Shown: positions 12,230-22,052 of the stretch, piece by piece
How the letters are laid out: the number at the start of each line of letters is the position of its first letter
Numbering within the stretch: the first letter of the stretch is position 1
Origin: Prorocentrum cordatum
Lineage: Eukaryota; Sar; Dinophyceae; Prorocentrales; Prorocentraceae
Length of the DNA stretch: 64,000 bases
Direction of reading: 5' to 3'
Assembly: GCA_963575745.1 (NCBI GenBank)
Contig: CAUYUJ010000947.1
Span: forward strand, 307,349 to 371,348
Position numbers and translations under genes: made by a program
Notes under the pieces: generated by a model
Seen by the model: the letters and a program-made list of their open reading frames with translations, nothing else
Told to the model about the DNA's origin: nothing
Database searches by the model: none

Positions 12230-12630
12230 CTGCGCCCTCTCCTTCGCGCCTTCTCCCTTCCACACTCTAACTCAGACTGACGGACACTCAGGCCCACTCA
12301 GACTCAGACTCACTCATACACAGACTCGGGTTCACTGACAGACTTACTCAGACTCAGACTCACTCACACTCAGACTACCCATACTCGGACCACACACGCT
12401 CATACCCACTGGTACTCAGACCCACTCATACCTAGACTCACTCATACTCAGACCACTCACATACAGATCCATCGGGCTCAAATTGCCATATCATAGCCAG
12501 ACTCATACAAACAGACCGCTCGCACTCTGACCAGTCACACTCGGACTCACTCGTACTCAGACTCACAATCAGACTTTACCCACTCTGGCACTCATTCACA
12601 CTCGGACCCACTCAGGCTCGCTCATCATAC
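12230..12630. repeat. CTCAGACTCACTCATA minisatellite
   Basis: About 400 bp of irregular ACTCAGACTCACTCA phrases (12-18 bp period). No coding potential. Confidence 0.85.
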
Positions 12631-12634
12631 TGAG

Positions 12635-13690
12635 TGGGGTGTCTCGAGCGAGGCGCTGGTTTTGCACTCCCGACTCCTCGCTTCTGAGAGCCCCCTGATC
12701 ACCAGGATGTAGCAACTACCAAGAAGGGGAACCGCCAAGGGGTAGTTGATTTCCCCGTTCGCGCCCAGATCCAGATCATGGGGATGTTTCGAGCGAGGCG
12801 CTCGACCGGCGCCCCCGATTCCGCTCCCTTCAGAGCCGCATGATCACGTCGGTGTAGCAGGCATGGCACTTGAGCACTCCATGGGGGAGCCGCCAGGGTG
12901 TGTCACAATTGCCACTTCGCATCCATGTTGTGGGGATACATCGAGCGAAGCGCTGGTTGACCCCTGGCTGCTTTCCTCTCAGGGCCACATGATCAGCGTG
13001 ATGTAGCAAGCATGGCATCAGAGCACCTCAAAGGGGGAGCCCAGGGGGTTTTCCACTGGACTGTTCGCGGCCATATTATGGGGATGTGTTTAGCGAAACG
13101 TTGGTTTTACACCTCGGACTCCTTTCCTTTCAGAGCCTCCTGACCACCGTCATGTAGCAGGCTGAGCCCATACCATCTGAACACTTCAGAGGGGAGCCGT
13201 CAGGTGGTGTTACACTTGCCCGTTCACTGTGGGGTCGTCTCGGACGAGGTTCTCGTTCGGCGCCCCCGACTTCATCAGAGCCCGTGCTAGCCGCGTTGTA
13301 GCAGGCAGATCATTTTAGCACTCCAACGGGGAGCCACCAGGGGGTGCTACACTTGCCTATTTGCGCCCGCATTGTGGGTATGTCTCGAGCGAGGCGCCCT
13401 CTCCTGTCAGATCACCGTGGTCACCGCGATGTAGCAGGCATAGCACTTTAGCACCCCGAGGAAGAGCCGCCAAGAGGTGTTACACGTGCCCGCTCGCGGC
13501 CAGATTGTGGGGACGTCTTGAGCGAAGCGCTCTTTGGCCACCCCCAGCTCCTCTCCTTTCAGAGCCTCCTGACCACTGCGGTATAGCAAGCACATCATTT
13601 GAACACAACAAGAAAGGAGAACTGCGACGGGGTGTTGCACCTGCCCGCTCGCGCCCAGATTGTGGGGATGTCTCGAACGAAAACCGCACC
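12635..13690 (+). repeat. About 147-bp repeat family carrying the CTCGAGCGA core, ~8 copies
   Basis: 'ggggatgtctcgagcgaggc' and variants lie near 12637, 12780, 12933, 13079, 13226, 13374, 13509 and 13663. Units also share 'gagccgccagggggtgttac' and 'agcctcctgaccaccg'. Diverged copies of the same family appear in inverse orientation near 47300-47570. Confidence 0.8.
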
Positions 13691-13699
13691 AAAGGGGAG

Positions 13700-14452
13700 C
13701 CGCCGAGGGGAGCCAGGCGGCGGCAGAGAGAAGCGGGCATACGGCTGCAGAGGGAAGCCAGCACATGGCCGCAGACAGGAGCAGAGAGGAACGCCCACAC
13801 TCGGACTTGCACATATTCATCCCGACTCGCGCTCGGATCTCACGCCCAGGCTGTCGGAACATCACGTGCGCACGTGGGAAAATCCGCCACCGTGTCCTTG
13901 ACGCGCGAGCTGGGGTGTCTAAGGGGGAAACAAACCTACCTCGCTTTTGACCGCCCTCGCTTCCAAGAGATACCAAGCGATGCCAAACTACGGCCTGTAC
14001 TGGTCAGGCCGCTTGACGAGGAGGCGCGTGGTATGACTTGGTTTTTCCTGGAAGCGAAAGCGGGGGAGGTAATTCACGCTCTGGGGCGTCGTCAGGTCCT
14101 TGGACCAATGCAATCCCTGACACCTCGGTCCTCGACCGCTCTGCACTCGAGAGCCGACCTCGAGAGCTCCCGCTCTGCGCGCCGCCCCCGCGATCCTCGG
14201 CGTCGACAGCTCGGGAGAAGGAGGAGGAGGAGGACGAGGAACGAGGAGGAGGAGGAGGAGGAGGAGGAGGAGGACGAGGAGAAAGAGAAGGAGGAGGACG
14301 AGGAGGAATCGAAGTCGGAGTCGGATGCCTCGGCAGCTGTCAGCTCTCTGTCATTCGAGGGCCTGGTGTTCGCTTTGCGAAACGAACCTTGCGCTGCTGG
14401 CGCGTCGGAACGGCGAAACGACGGGTCGCCTACAGGACCCTTGGCATTTTAG
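13700..14452 (+). CDS. Unrecognised open frame with acidic tract (doubtful)
   Basis: The frame runs open from 13361 to a TAG at 14450-14452, but its first third lies in the 147-bp repeats, so only the part after about 13700 is considered. It is basic and glutamine-rich at first, then carries a non-repetitive, plausibly coding stretch (13900-14120, including KLRPVLVRPLDEEARGMTWF). After that comes an Arg-rich segment and a Glu/Asp/Lys tract produced by GGA/GAG repeats (14218-14310), and a short unique tail. No start codon stands out, and no family is recognised. It may be an exon fragment or chance. Confidence 0.2.
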   Translation, partial: PPRGARRRQREAGIRLQREASTWPQTGAERNAHTRTCTYSSRLALGSHAQAVGTSRAHVGKSATVSLTRELGCLRGKQTYLAFDRPRFQEIPSDAKLRPVLVRPLDEEARGMTWFFLEAKAGEVIHALGRRQVLGPMQSLTPRSSTALHSRADLESSRSARRPRDPRRRQLGRRRRRRTRNEEEEEEEEEEDEEKEKEEDEEESKSESDASAAVSSLSFEGLVFALRNEPCAAGASERRNDGSPTGPLAF

Positions 14453-14859
14453 CCCTCTGGCCAACTGCAGCGCGGGGCCTGTCCAAAGACAAAATCGTTA
14501 TGGAACGTCTTGTGGCCTATCACCTCTGACTCGAAACGGATCTCGACTGCTCGCGGTCCACCACCTCCCCCACTCCTCCCCAACCCCATCCACCACATAT
14601 AGCTGCTCCTAAACGCTCGACCGTTAGGCACTGGTGAGCTGTCCGTAAAAAAGAACGGCTCCCCCGCGGTGCGGTGGGCCACGTAGGCCCTCAAGAGAAC
14701 AGTCCCGAACCAGGGGTGCAGCCCAGCGGAAGTCAAAAAGCACAGGAGAAACGTATCCCCAGGCTCCAGGGACCTCGGCCGTCTTCTGTGCTTAACAAAA
14801 CTACTGCCGGGGCCCGACTCGCACTTGGCTAAATCTCTGCGGGCTCGCCGCGTGGCCCA
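14453..14859. other. Unique interval without recognisable gene
   Basis: Nothing beyond short shadow frames is visible. Confidence 0.4.
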
Positions 14860-15400
14860 TGGGCCCCAGGGGAGTGCTCCCGCATGCCTCTTTCGAAACC
14901 CAGAGGGGCCTCGAGACGGGCCCGAGGGACCCAGGGAGGCCGCCCAGAGGGTCCAGGAGGGCACTGGATCGCCAACCGATCAGTCTAAGACGCCCAAGAT
15001 GGGCTCAAAAGGGCCCGAAATGCACCCAAGACGCCTCAAGAGGCCTTCCAAGATGCACTCCGAGAGGACCCCAAGAGGCAAACATCGGCGATGTGCTCTA
15101 GGTTTGCGCAGGACCTTGGCGTTCTCGACTATTCTTCGGCATCGCGACGCTTCAAGACCACCCAAACCGCCAATACCCAAGAATTCCCCAAGAGGCCACC
15201 AAGAGGCACCAAAAAGCCCCCAAGAGGCCCCCAAGAAGCCCCAGGAGGTACCCAAAAGGTTCCCAAGAGGCCCCCAAAAGGCTTCCCAAACGCCCCCAAT
15301 CGGTCCACAAGAGGCCAAAGAGAGAGAGCGCCGAAGAGACCCCGAGAAGCATGCTCGAGGACCCCGACCCACAACCCAAGCGCAGCAGCGGGGACGCCAT
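14860..15400. repeat. CCCAAGAGGC short-repeat array with conserved tail
   Basis: 10-12 base units ('ccccaagaggcc') run through about 15340. They are followed by 'gagaagcat' and 'acccacaacccaagc' (about 15345-15380), a tail also seen after the array at 30717-30870. Related arrays lie at 32560-32830 and 35505-35735. Confidence 0.75.
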
Positions 15401-15702
15401 TCGATACAGGAGGCCACGAGTCTAACTCCGGAATGCCTGCATCCAAAGATGCTGACGCCTCATTTCTGCCGCCGCCGTCTGTCCGCCCACCTCCTGCCAG
15501 CGGAGGCGCCCCTCCGCCTCACCTTCGCAGCCTCCCTCCGAAAAAGGTGGCGTCAAGTTCTCGATCCCCCGAGGACGAGGCACATCCTGGAACGCCCCAT
15601 GCCCACGGCCGTCCACGGCGACGGCGCGTCTCGCTCTACTCTCGCATAAACCCCTCTGGCCTGCGAGCCGCAACCCCTGATTCCGACCGAAGGAAAATTA
15701 TC
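15401..15702. other. Unique interval without recognisable gene
   Basis: GC-rich, with open frames on both strands; nothing recognised. Confidence 0.4.
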
Positions 15703-15760
15703 CTGGCGAAGGACCCAACCATATGCAATTGTGAATACCGCAATTGTGAATATCTTCTTC
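15703..15760. repeat. Leader sequence of 90-bp array, copy 1
   Basis: 'cctggcgaaggacccaacca' followed by 'gaataccgcaattgtgaata' and 'tcttcttcggtggcgctccc' leads directly into the first 90-bp unit. A nearly identical leader stands at 17549-17625. Confidence 0.8.
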
Positions 15761-17335
15761 GGTGGCGCTCCCTATGGGGCCACGAAACGTGTGAGGAGTG
15801 TGCCGAAATGGATGTGCGGGACGCATGCGGGCACACCCACTGGGACCTTCGGTGGAGCTCCCTATGGGGCCACGAAACGTGCGAGGGGTGTGCCGCATTG
15901 GGTGTGCGGGACGCCTGCGGGCGGCAGCACTGGGGCCTTCGGTGGAGCTCCCTCTGGGACCACGAAACGCGTGAGGGGTGTGCCAAAATGGGTGTGCGGG
16001 ACGCATGCGGGCACACCCACTGGGGCCTTCGGTGGAGCTCCCTATGGGACCACGAAACGTGTGAAGAGTATGCGGAAATGGGTGTGCGGGACGCATGCGG
16101 GCACACCCACTGGGACCTTCGGCGGAGCTCCCTATGGGGCCACGAAGCGCGTGAGGGGTGTGCCGAAAAGGGCGTGCGGGACGCATGCGGGCGGCAGCAC
16201 TGGGGCCTTCGGTGGAGTTCCCTATGGGGCCACGAAACGTGTGAGGGGTGTGCCGAAATGGGTGTGCGTGACGCATGCGGGCACACCCACCAGGACCTTC
16301 GGTGGAGCTCCTTTTGGGGCCACGAAACGTGTGAGGGGTGTGCCGAATTGGGTGTGCGTGACGCATGCGGGCGGCAGCACTGGGGCCTCCGGCTGAGTTC
16401 CCTATGGGGCCACGAAACGTGTGAGGGGTGTGCCGAATTGGGTGTGCGGGACGCATGCGGGCGGCAGCACTGGGGCCTTCGGTGGAGCTCCCTATGGGGC
16501 CACGAAACGTGTGAGGGGTGTGCCGAATTGGGTGTGCGTGACGCATGCGGGCGGCAGCACTGGGGCCTTCGGCGGAGCTCCCTATGGGGCCACGAAACGT
16601 GTGAGGGGTGTGCCGAATTGGGTGTGCGTGACGCATGCGGGCGGCAGCACTGGGGCCTTCGGCGGAGCTCCCTATGGGGCCACGAAACGTGTGAGGGGTG
16701 TGCCGAATTGGGTGTGCGTGACGCATGCGGGCGGCAGCACCCTTCGTATGGGGCCACGAAACGTGTGAGGGGTGTGCCGAATTGGGGTGCGTGACGCATG
16801 CGGGCGGCACTGGGGCCTTCGGCGGAGCTCCCTATGGGGCCACGAAACGTGTGAGGGGTGTGCCGAATTGGGTGTGCGTGACGCATGCGGGCGGCAGCAC
16901 TGGGGCCTTCGGCGGAGCTCCCTATGGGGCCACGAAACGTGTGAGGGGTGTGCCGAATTGGGTGTGCGTGACGCATGCGGGCGGCAGCACTGGGGCCTTC
17001 GGCGGAGCTCCCTATGGGGCCACGACGCGTGTGAGGGGTGTGCCAAATTGTGTGTGCGTGACGCATGCGGGCGGCAGCACTGGGGCCTTCGGCGGAGCTC
17101 CCTATGGGGCCACGAAACGTGTGAGGGGTGTGCCGAATTGGGTGTGCGTGACGCATGCGGGCGGCAGCACTGTGGCCTTCGGCGGAGCTCCTATGGGGTC
17201 ACGAAACGTGTGCGGGGTGTGCCGAATTGGGTGTGCGTGACGCATGCGGGCGGCAGCACTGGGGCCTTCGGCGGAGCTCCCTATGGGGCCACGAAACGTG
17301 TGATGGGTGTGCCGAAGTGGGTGTGGCTGACGCGG
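15760..17335. repeat. 90-bp satellite array A, about 17 copies
   Basis: The landmark CACGAAACGTGTGAGGGGTG recurs every 90 bp (for example 16501, 16591, 16681). The left third contains alternative unit types ('gggcacacccactgggacc'), while the right third is homogenised. Ninety bases equal 30 codons, so several frames stay open on both strands. One plus frame reads as repeats with C-x2-C-x8-C-x3-H spacing, but the antisense frames are equally open. I do not call a protein. Confidence 0.95.
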
Positions 17336-17441
17336 AGGGAGGAGGGAGGAGGGGGAGGAGGCAGCGGGAGGAAGGGAGGAAGGAGAACGCGGGGCACCGT
17401 CTCTTCAAAACGAGGACCCAACACCACAAGATGGTTGGGAA
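17336..17441. other. Purine-rich tail and shared hairpin sequence, copy B
   Basis: A GGAGG-rich stretch (17336-17390) precedes CACCGTCTCTTCAAAACGAG at 17395 and a hairpin CCCAAC...GTTGGG (11-base loop) ending at 17441. It is nearly identical to 25268-25314. Confidence 0.8.
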
Positions 17442-17957
17442 CAATCCTCTGATGGCCCCGCCTGGCGGCCTTCGCGGGCGGGCGCGTGCAAGGCCACGGT
17501 GCTGCAGTGCAGAGAGCGACACGAGGAAGGGGAGGACGAGGAGAATTAGCCTGGCGAAGGACCCAACCATATGCAGTTGAGAGTACCGCAATTGTGAATA
17601 TCTTCTTCGGTGGCGCTCCCTATGGGGCCACGAGCCGTATGAGGGGTGTGCCGAAATGCGTGGCAGTGTACACAACACGAACGAAGACGATAGGTCCGAA
17701 TATGAAAGCTTGAGCGCGTGCGAGTCGGATCGCGAGCGAGTCTGATTATGAATGAATCTGCGCGCGATTGATTCTATTCGCATGAATGCGTGCATGGATA
17801 CGCCCAGTGTAAATGTATGTATACGACTGTGAACAGTTTGGGTCTGCGTGACTCTCGGTACTCGTGACTCTGAGCGTCGCCTCTGCAGGGGGCTTCCCTG
17901 GGAACCCCGACGGCAGCGCCCGCGCGCCGCGACGCCCATGTCGGCACGCCACACACC
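17442..17957. other. Spacer between the two 90-bp arrays, with duplicated leader
   Basis: Holds the second copy of the array leader at 17549-17625 plus one partial 90-bp unit (to about 17665). About 290 bp of unique DNA with alternating purine/pyrimidine phrases follows. No gene. Confidence 0.7.
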
Positions 17958-19499
17958 TGGTGTGCGGGACGCATGCGGACGGCAGCACTGGGGCCTTCGG
18001 TGGAGCTCCCTGTGGGGCCACGAAACGTGTGAGGGGTGTGCCGAAATGGGTGTGCGGGACGCATGCGGACGGCAGCCATGGGGCCTTCGGTGGAGCTCCC
18101 TATGGGGCCACGAAACGTGTGAGGGGTGTGCCGAAATGGGTGTGCGGGACGCATGCGGACGGCAGCACTGGGGCCTTCGGTGGAGCTCCCTGTGGGGCCA
18201 CGAAACGTGTGAGGGGTGTGCCGAAATGGGTGTGCGGGACGCATGCGGACGGCAGCCATGGGGCCTTCGGTGGAGCTCCCTATGGGGCCACGAAACGTGT
18301 GAGGGGTGTGCCGAAATGGGTGTGCGGGACGCATGCGGACGGCAGCACTGGGGCCTTCGGTGGAGCTCCCTGTGGGGCCACGAAACGTGTGAGGGGTGTG
18401 CCGAAATGGGTGTGCGGGACGCATGCGGACGGCAGCCATGGGGCCTTCGGTGGAGCTCCCTATGGGGCCACGAAACGTGTGAGGGGTGTGCCGAAATGGG
18501 TGTGCATGATGGGGCCTTCGGTGGAGCTCCCTGTGGGGCCACGAAACGTGTGAGGGGTGTGCCGAAATGGGTGTGCGGGACGCATGCGGACGGCAGCACT
18601 GGGGCCTTCGGTGGAGCTCCCTATGGGGCCACGAAACGTGTGAGGGGTGTGCCGAAATGGGTGTGCGGGACGCATGCGGACGGCAGCTGGGGCCTTCGGT
18701 GGAGCTCCCTATGGGGCCACGAAACGTGTGCCGAAATGGGGTGCATAATGGGGCCACGAAACGTGTGAGGGGTGTGCCGAAATGGGTGTGCGGGACGCAT
18801 GCGGACGGCAGCACTGGGGCCTTCGGTGGAGCTCCCTGTGGGGCCACGAAACGTGTGAGGGGTGTGCCGAAATGGGTGTGCGGGACGCATGCGGACGGCA
18901 GCATGGGGCCTTCGGTGGAGCTCCCTGTGGGGCCACGAAACGTGTGAGGGGTGTGCCGAAATGGGTGTGCGGGACGCATGCGGACGGCAGCACTGGGGCC
19001 TTCGGTGGAGCTCCCTGTGGGGCCACGAAACGTGTGAGGGGTGTGCCGAAATGGGTGTGCGGGACGCATGCGGACGGCAGCCATGGGGCCTTCGGTGGAG
19101 CTCCCTATGGGGCCACGAAACGTGTGAGGGGTGTGCCGAAATGGGTGTGCGGGACGCATGCGGACGGCAGCCTGGGGCCTTCGGTGGAGCTCCCTGTGGG
19201 GCCACGAAACGTGTGAGGGGTGTGCCGAAAACGCATGGCAACGTGGACGCACCGGCAGCTGGGGCCTTCGGTGGAGCTCCCTGTGGGGCCACGAAACGTG
19301 TGAGGGGTGTGCCGAAATGGGTGTGCGGGACGCATGCGGACGGCAGCACTGGGGCCTTCGGTGGAGCTCCCTATGGGGCCACGAAACGTGTGAGGGGTGT
19401 GCCGAAATGGGTGTGCGGGACGCATGCGGACGGCAGCACTGGGGCCTTCGGTGGAGCTCCCTATGGGGCCACGAAACGTGTGAGGGGTGTGCCGAAATG
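17958..19499. repeat. 90-bp satellite array B with 180-bp dimeric order
   Basis: Same 90-bp family as array A, but with 'gcggacggcagc' and 'ccgaaatgggtgtgcgggac'. From 17990 to 18480 two unit types alternate ('cagcactgggg...ctgtgg' and 'cagccatgggg...ctatgg'). The stretches 18061-18240 and 18241-18420 are identical, giving a 180-bp higher-order unit. Several units to the right are shortened (around 18505, 18690, 18740 and 19230). The array ends abruptly at the GAT tract. Confidence 0.95.
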
Positions 19500-19568
19500 A
19501 GTGATGACGATGACGATGACGACGATGACAATGACGATGATGATGATGCTGAGGATGATGATGATGAC

Positions 19569-19610
<42 letters not shown>

Positions 19611-19613
19611 TTC
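19500..19613 (-). repeat. (ATC)n microsatellite tail of the LINE
   Basis: On the plus strand (GAT)n with a few interruptions. On the LINE strand an A6 run is followed by about 35 ATC units. LINEs often end in short simple repeats laid down or slipped by the reverse transcriptase. The left end abuts the 90-bp array. Confidence 0.85.
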
Positions 19614-19633
19614 CCTCTGCAATCCCAGAGGGC
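19614..19633 (-). other. 3'-terminal stem-loop of the LINE
   Basis: CCCTCTG on one side and CAGAGGG on the other pair perfectly (7 bp) around a 6-base loop, just before the A6/(ATC)n tail. Some LINEs use a 3'-end stem-loop in the RNA as the recognition site for their reverse transcriptase; that function is inferred here from position. Confidence 0.7.
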
Positions 19634-19651
19634 AGGACCGATGCTAATCAC

Positions 19652-20992
19652 TTAGCGGCCGCGACTGCGGCTTCGAGAAACCTCTCGAGGGGTTGCTGCC
19701 TTCGCAGCAGCTCCCCGAGCCTGAATACGTGCCACGAGAGCGCGCATGCCAGGGGTCTGAGGCAGGGACTCCATCCCAAGCAGAGGCTGGCGAACGTCAG
19801 GCGGTGGCGGCAGAGCTGCAGCATACTGCATGTAGGCCGCTCCGCGGCGACTAGACACGCTGAGCCGAGACCCCTCCTCCCTATAATGAGGGTGCTGGCC
19901 TTCAAAGATACGACGGAGGGTCGTGGGGGCCCCTGCCAGCTTGCGCAGTGGACAGTCGCGGCCAAGAAGGTAACACCTCTTGGCCGTGTAGGCCCCACAC
20001 GTCGTACAGAAAAACATAGTGGCCTCGACATCGTTCTTGGTCACACGCGTATGAGCAAGCGTGTGGCCTTTGCTGAAATCGAGGACCCCCCGCCAGGTCT
20101 TGCTGGGCCCAGGGCAGCCGATCATTGGTCTGGTGGACGGGTCTTTCCAAAATGACAGGCATCTCAAACAACGAGCTCGTCCTTGCTCAAGGGGTTCCCA
20201 CGCGTGCCAGCCCCCTGATTTGAGGAAGCGTGCGCGGGGCCCCGCAGGGGAGCGTTCAAACCGTTCCACCTCGAAAACACACAAAACGTTGGCCAGAACT
20301 CTGGCCGCTAATTTCAACTTGACTAAATTCGACTCGATAATGTCCAAATTCATGTTCGAGGGACGGGGGTGGCGAGAGAGGGCATGTTTGGCGAGCGAGT
20401 CAGCGAGACTGTTGCCAACGGCGATCCTCTTGTCCACGGGCGAGAGCGAATCGATAACCTCTTGCGATCGATGCGCTGGCGTGTGCTGCACGACGATCTC
20501 GTGATCACGTTTTTCATGTAGCAGTGCCCCTCGTCGCATGCCTGCATAACGGTGCTTGGCCGACGTCTGGCGCGTCGGGCTGGTGAGGCAGAGCTTGACC
20601 ACAGTCATGCAGTCACTGATGCGAGTACCAGGGTACTCTACATAGATGGGCAGGCAGGCCGTGGCTCGGTGCTCGGCCGCCTGCGGTGTCTGGGGAAGAA
20701 CGTCCCGCACGGTTCCTTTAGCGTGGGCCAAAATGGATTCACCTGGGCCCAGATACACCCACGCATAGGAGGCGCGGCTAAGTTCGCGCACCGAGTGACG
20801 GAGACAGGATCCGTCCATACACACTTCGCACCCTCGCAAGTCGATAGATTCCCACTCAATTTCGGCCCCCTCGGCCGAGTAGAGGGTGGGGGCAGGATGG
20901 TTGGACGGAGGAGGGTGGAGGGTTTCGGGATGTTCGAGTTTAAGCTCGTCCCATGAAAACCGATCTTCGCTTACCAGGGCCTCCTGAAAAAA
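19652..20992 (-). pseudogene. LINE ORF2, C-terminal part: RNase H and Cys/His-rich tail
   Basis: Frame continues ORF2 after a one-base break in the T7 run (plus strand A7, 20987-20993) and ends at TAA 19652-19654. RNase H would remove the RNA strand of the RNA/DNA hybrid during target-primed reverse transcription. Counting from the first Met codon at 20839, the catalytic acidic residues look intact: D9 in CMDGSC, E56 in AAEHRA, D76 in ISDCM and D147 in GNSLADSLA. The tail has Cys pairs (C224/C227, C278/C281, then C289 and C296), probably a zinc-binding nucleic-acid domain, and ends in an SRSRSRGR basic stretch. The domain itself is uninterrupted; only its link to the upstream frame is broken. 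Confidence 0.85.
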
Positions 20993-22052
20993 AGTTCAAG
21001 CTGTTCTCCCACAGCTGCGGCTCGGGCAGCCCGTGCAGTCTCGTGCTGACACAGCCAGCCGCGGTGTCTGATGCTGTCGACCTCACCGCACAAAGGGCAT
21101 CTACCGTCGCTCTGGTATCCTGCAGCGCGGGCTCGCGCGCGGGTCCAGACTCCACTACAAAACACTGAGCTGGCGAGGTATTTTTCCCGATCGGTCAGAA
21201 CCTTGGACTTGGGTCCCAGGAGTTTTTGCAAGGGGTCAAGGGTCACACGCGGACCAGGAAAATTCACGAGATCCGAAGCCAGCTTCCGTTCAAAACTGCG
21301 CTGAGTGGCCAACCGAAGTAAATGACCCACCATGCTGGGCGAGTTGAAGCCGAGGTGGACTTCACGACCGTAGTCGCCCTCCGAAGTGAGAGCAGACGTG
21401 GCACACCAGCCCACACGGAAAAGGCACAGATGCATTCTCTGGATGGGCCCCCTCGAACTCTTCCAACACACATCTTGATCGAAAGGCACTCGGCACCACA
21501 TCTGACAAACCTCCTTAACCGTGTAATAGGAAGTCGAGGGAGAAGTGATGGCCGCCCAGACGATCGAAGCCCAATGGACCGCGGGATCCACGCTAGCACG
21601 ATCAACGGGGTCCCCATGCAAGACAAGCTTGGCCGTGAGGGAACAACCGCGGTGAAAAGGGGGTTTGTAGGAAAGGAGGACGCGCCTGGCCTGGGACAGT
21701 TCCCAGTCACTCAAACCAACGACGGCCGATCCGAAAGTGGCAGCAGGGGTAACGCCAGCAACGTAAATCTTCCCGATTCGGCCCTTCTGCCGAGGAAGTC
21801 TGCTCCTCATTTTCTGCAACTTCTTATGACGCTTGAACATAGAATCGAACCGAGATCGGCGTTTCCAAAGGGCATTACGAGCCGACCTCACCTGACCAGG
21901 AGCAAAATCGGTGCCAAGAGACACGGTACTGTTCGTAACAATGCCAGCCTTCTGGCTGAACAAAGTGCCATGCTTTTTGGCCAAAGAAAGAGAGCCCCCG
22001 AACGTAGTTAATTTATCCGCCTGGAGGCCGACCTTCAAACTGTCGCGGAAAA
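20971..22052 (-). pseudogene. LINE ORF2, thumb region and zinc knuckle
   Basis: This frame picks up right after the reverse transcriptase core and follows a one-base offset near 22046-22052 (TTTTCC context). It starts with a thumb-like segment (SLKVGLQADKLTTFGG) and ends with a C-x2-C-x7-H-x4-C zinc knuckle (C321, C324, H332, C337 of the 362-residue frame), typical of LINEs between the reverse transcriptase and RNase H. It stops at TAA 20971-20973 only because of the homopolymer break; the neighbouring frame continues smoothly into RNase H. Confidence 0.85.

Noticed and set aside
17774-19651. 625-codon minus-strand frame over the 90-bp array
   Set aside because: Satellite artefact; opposite-strand frames are equally open, and its start lies in the (ATC)n tail.
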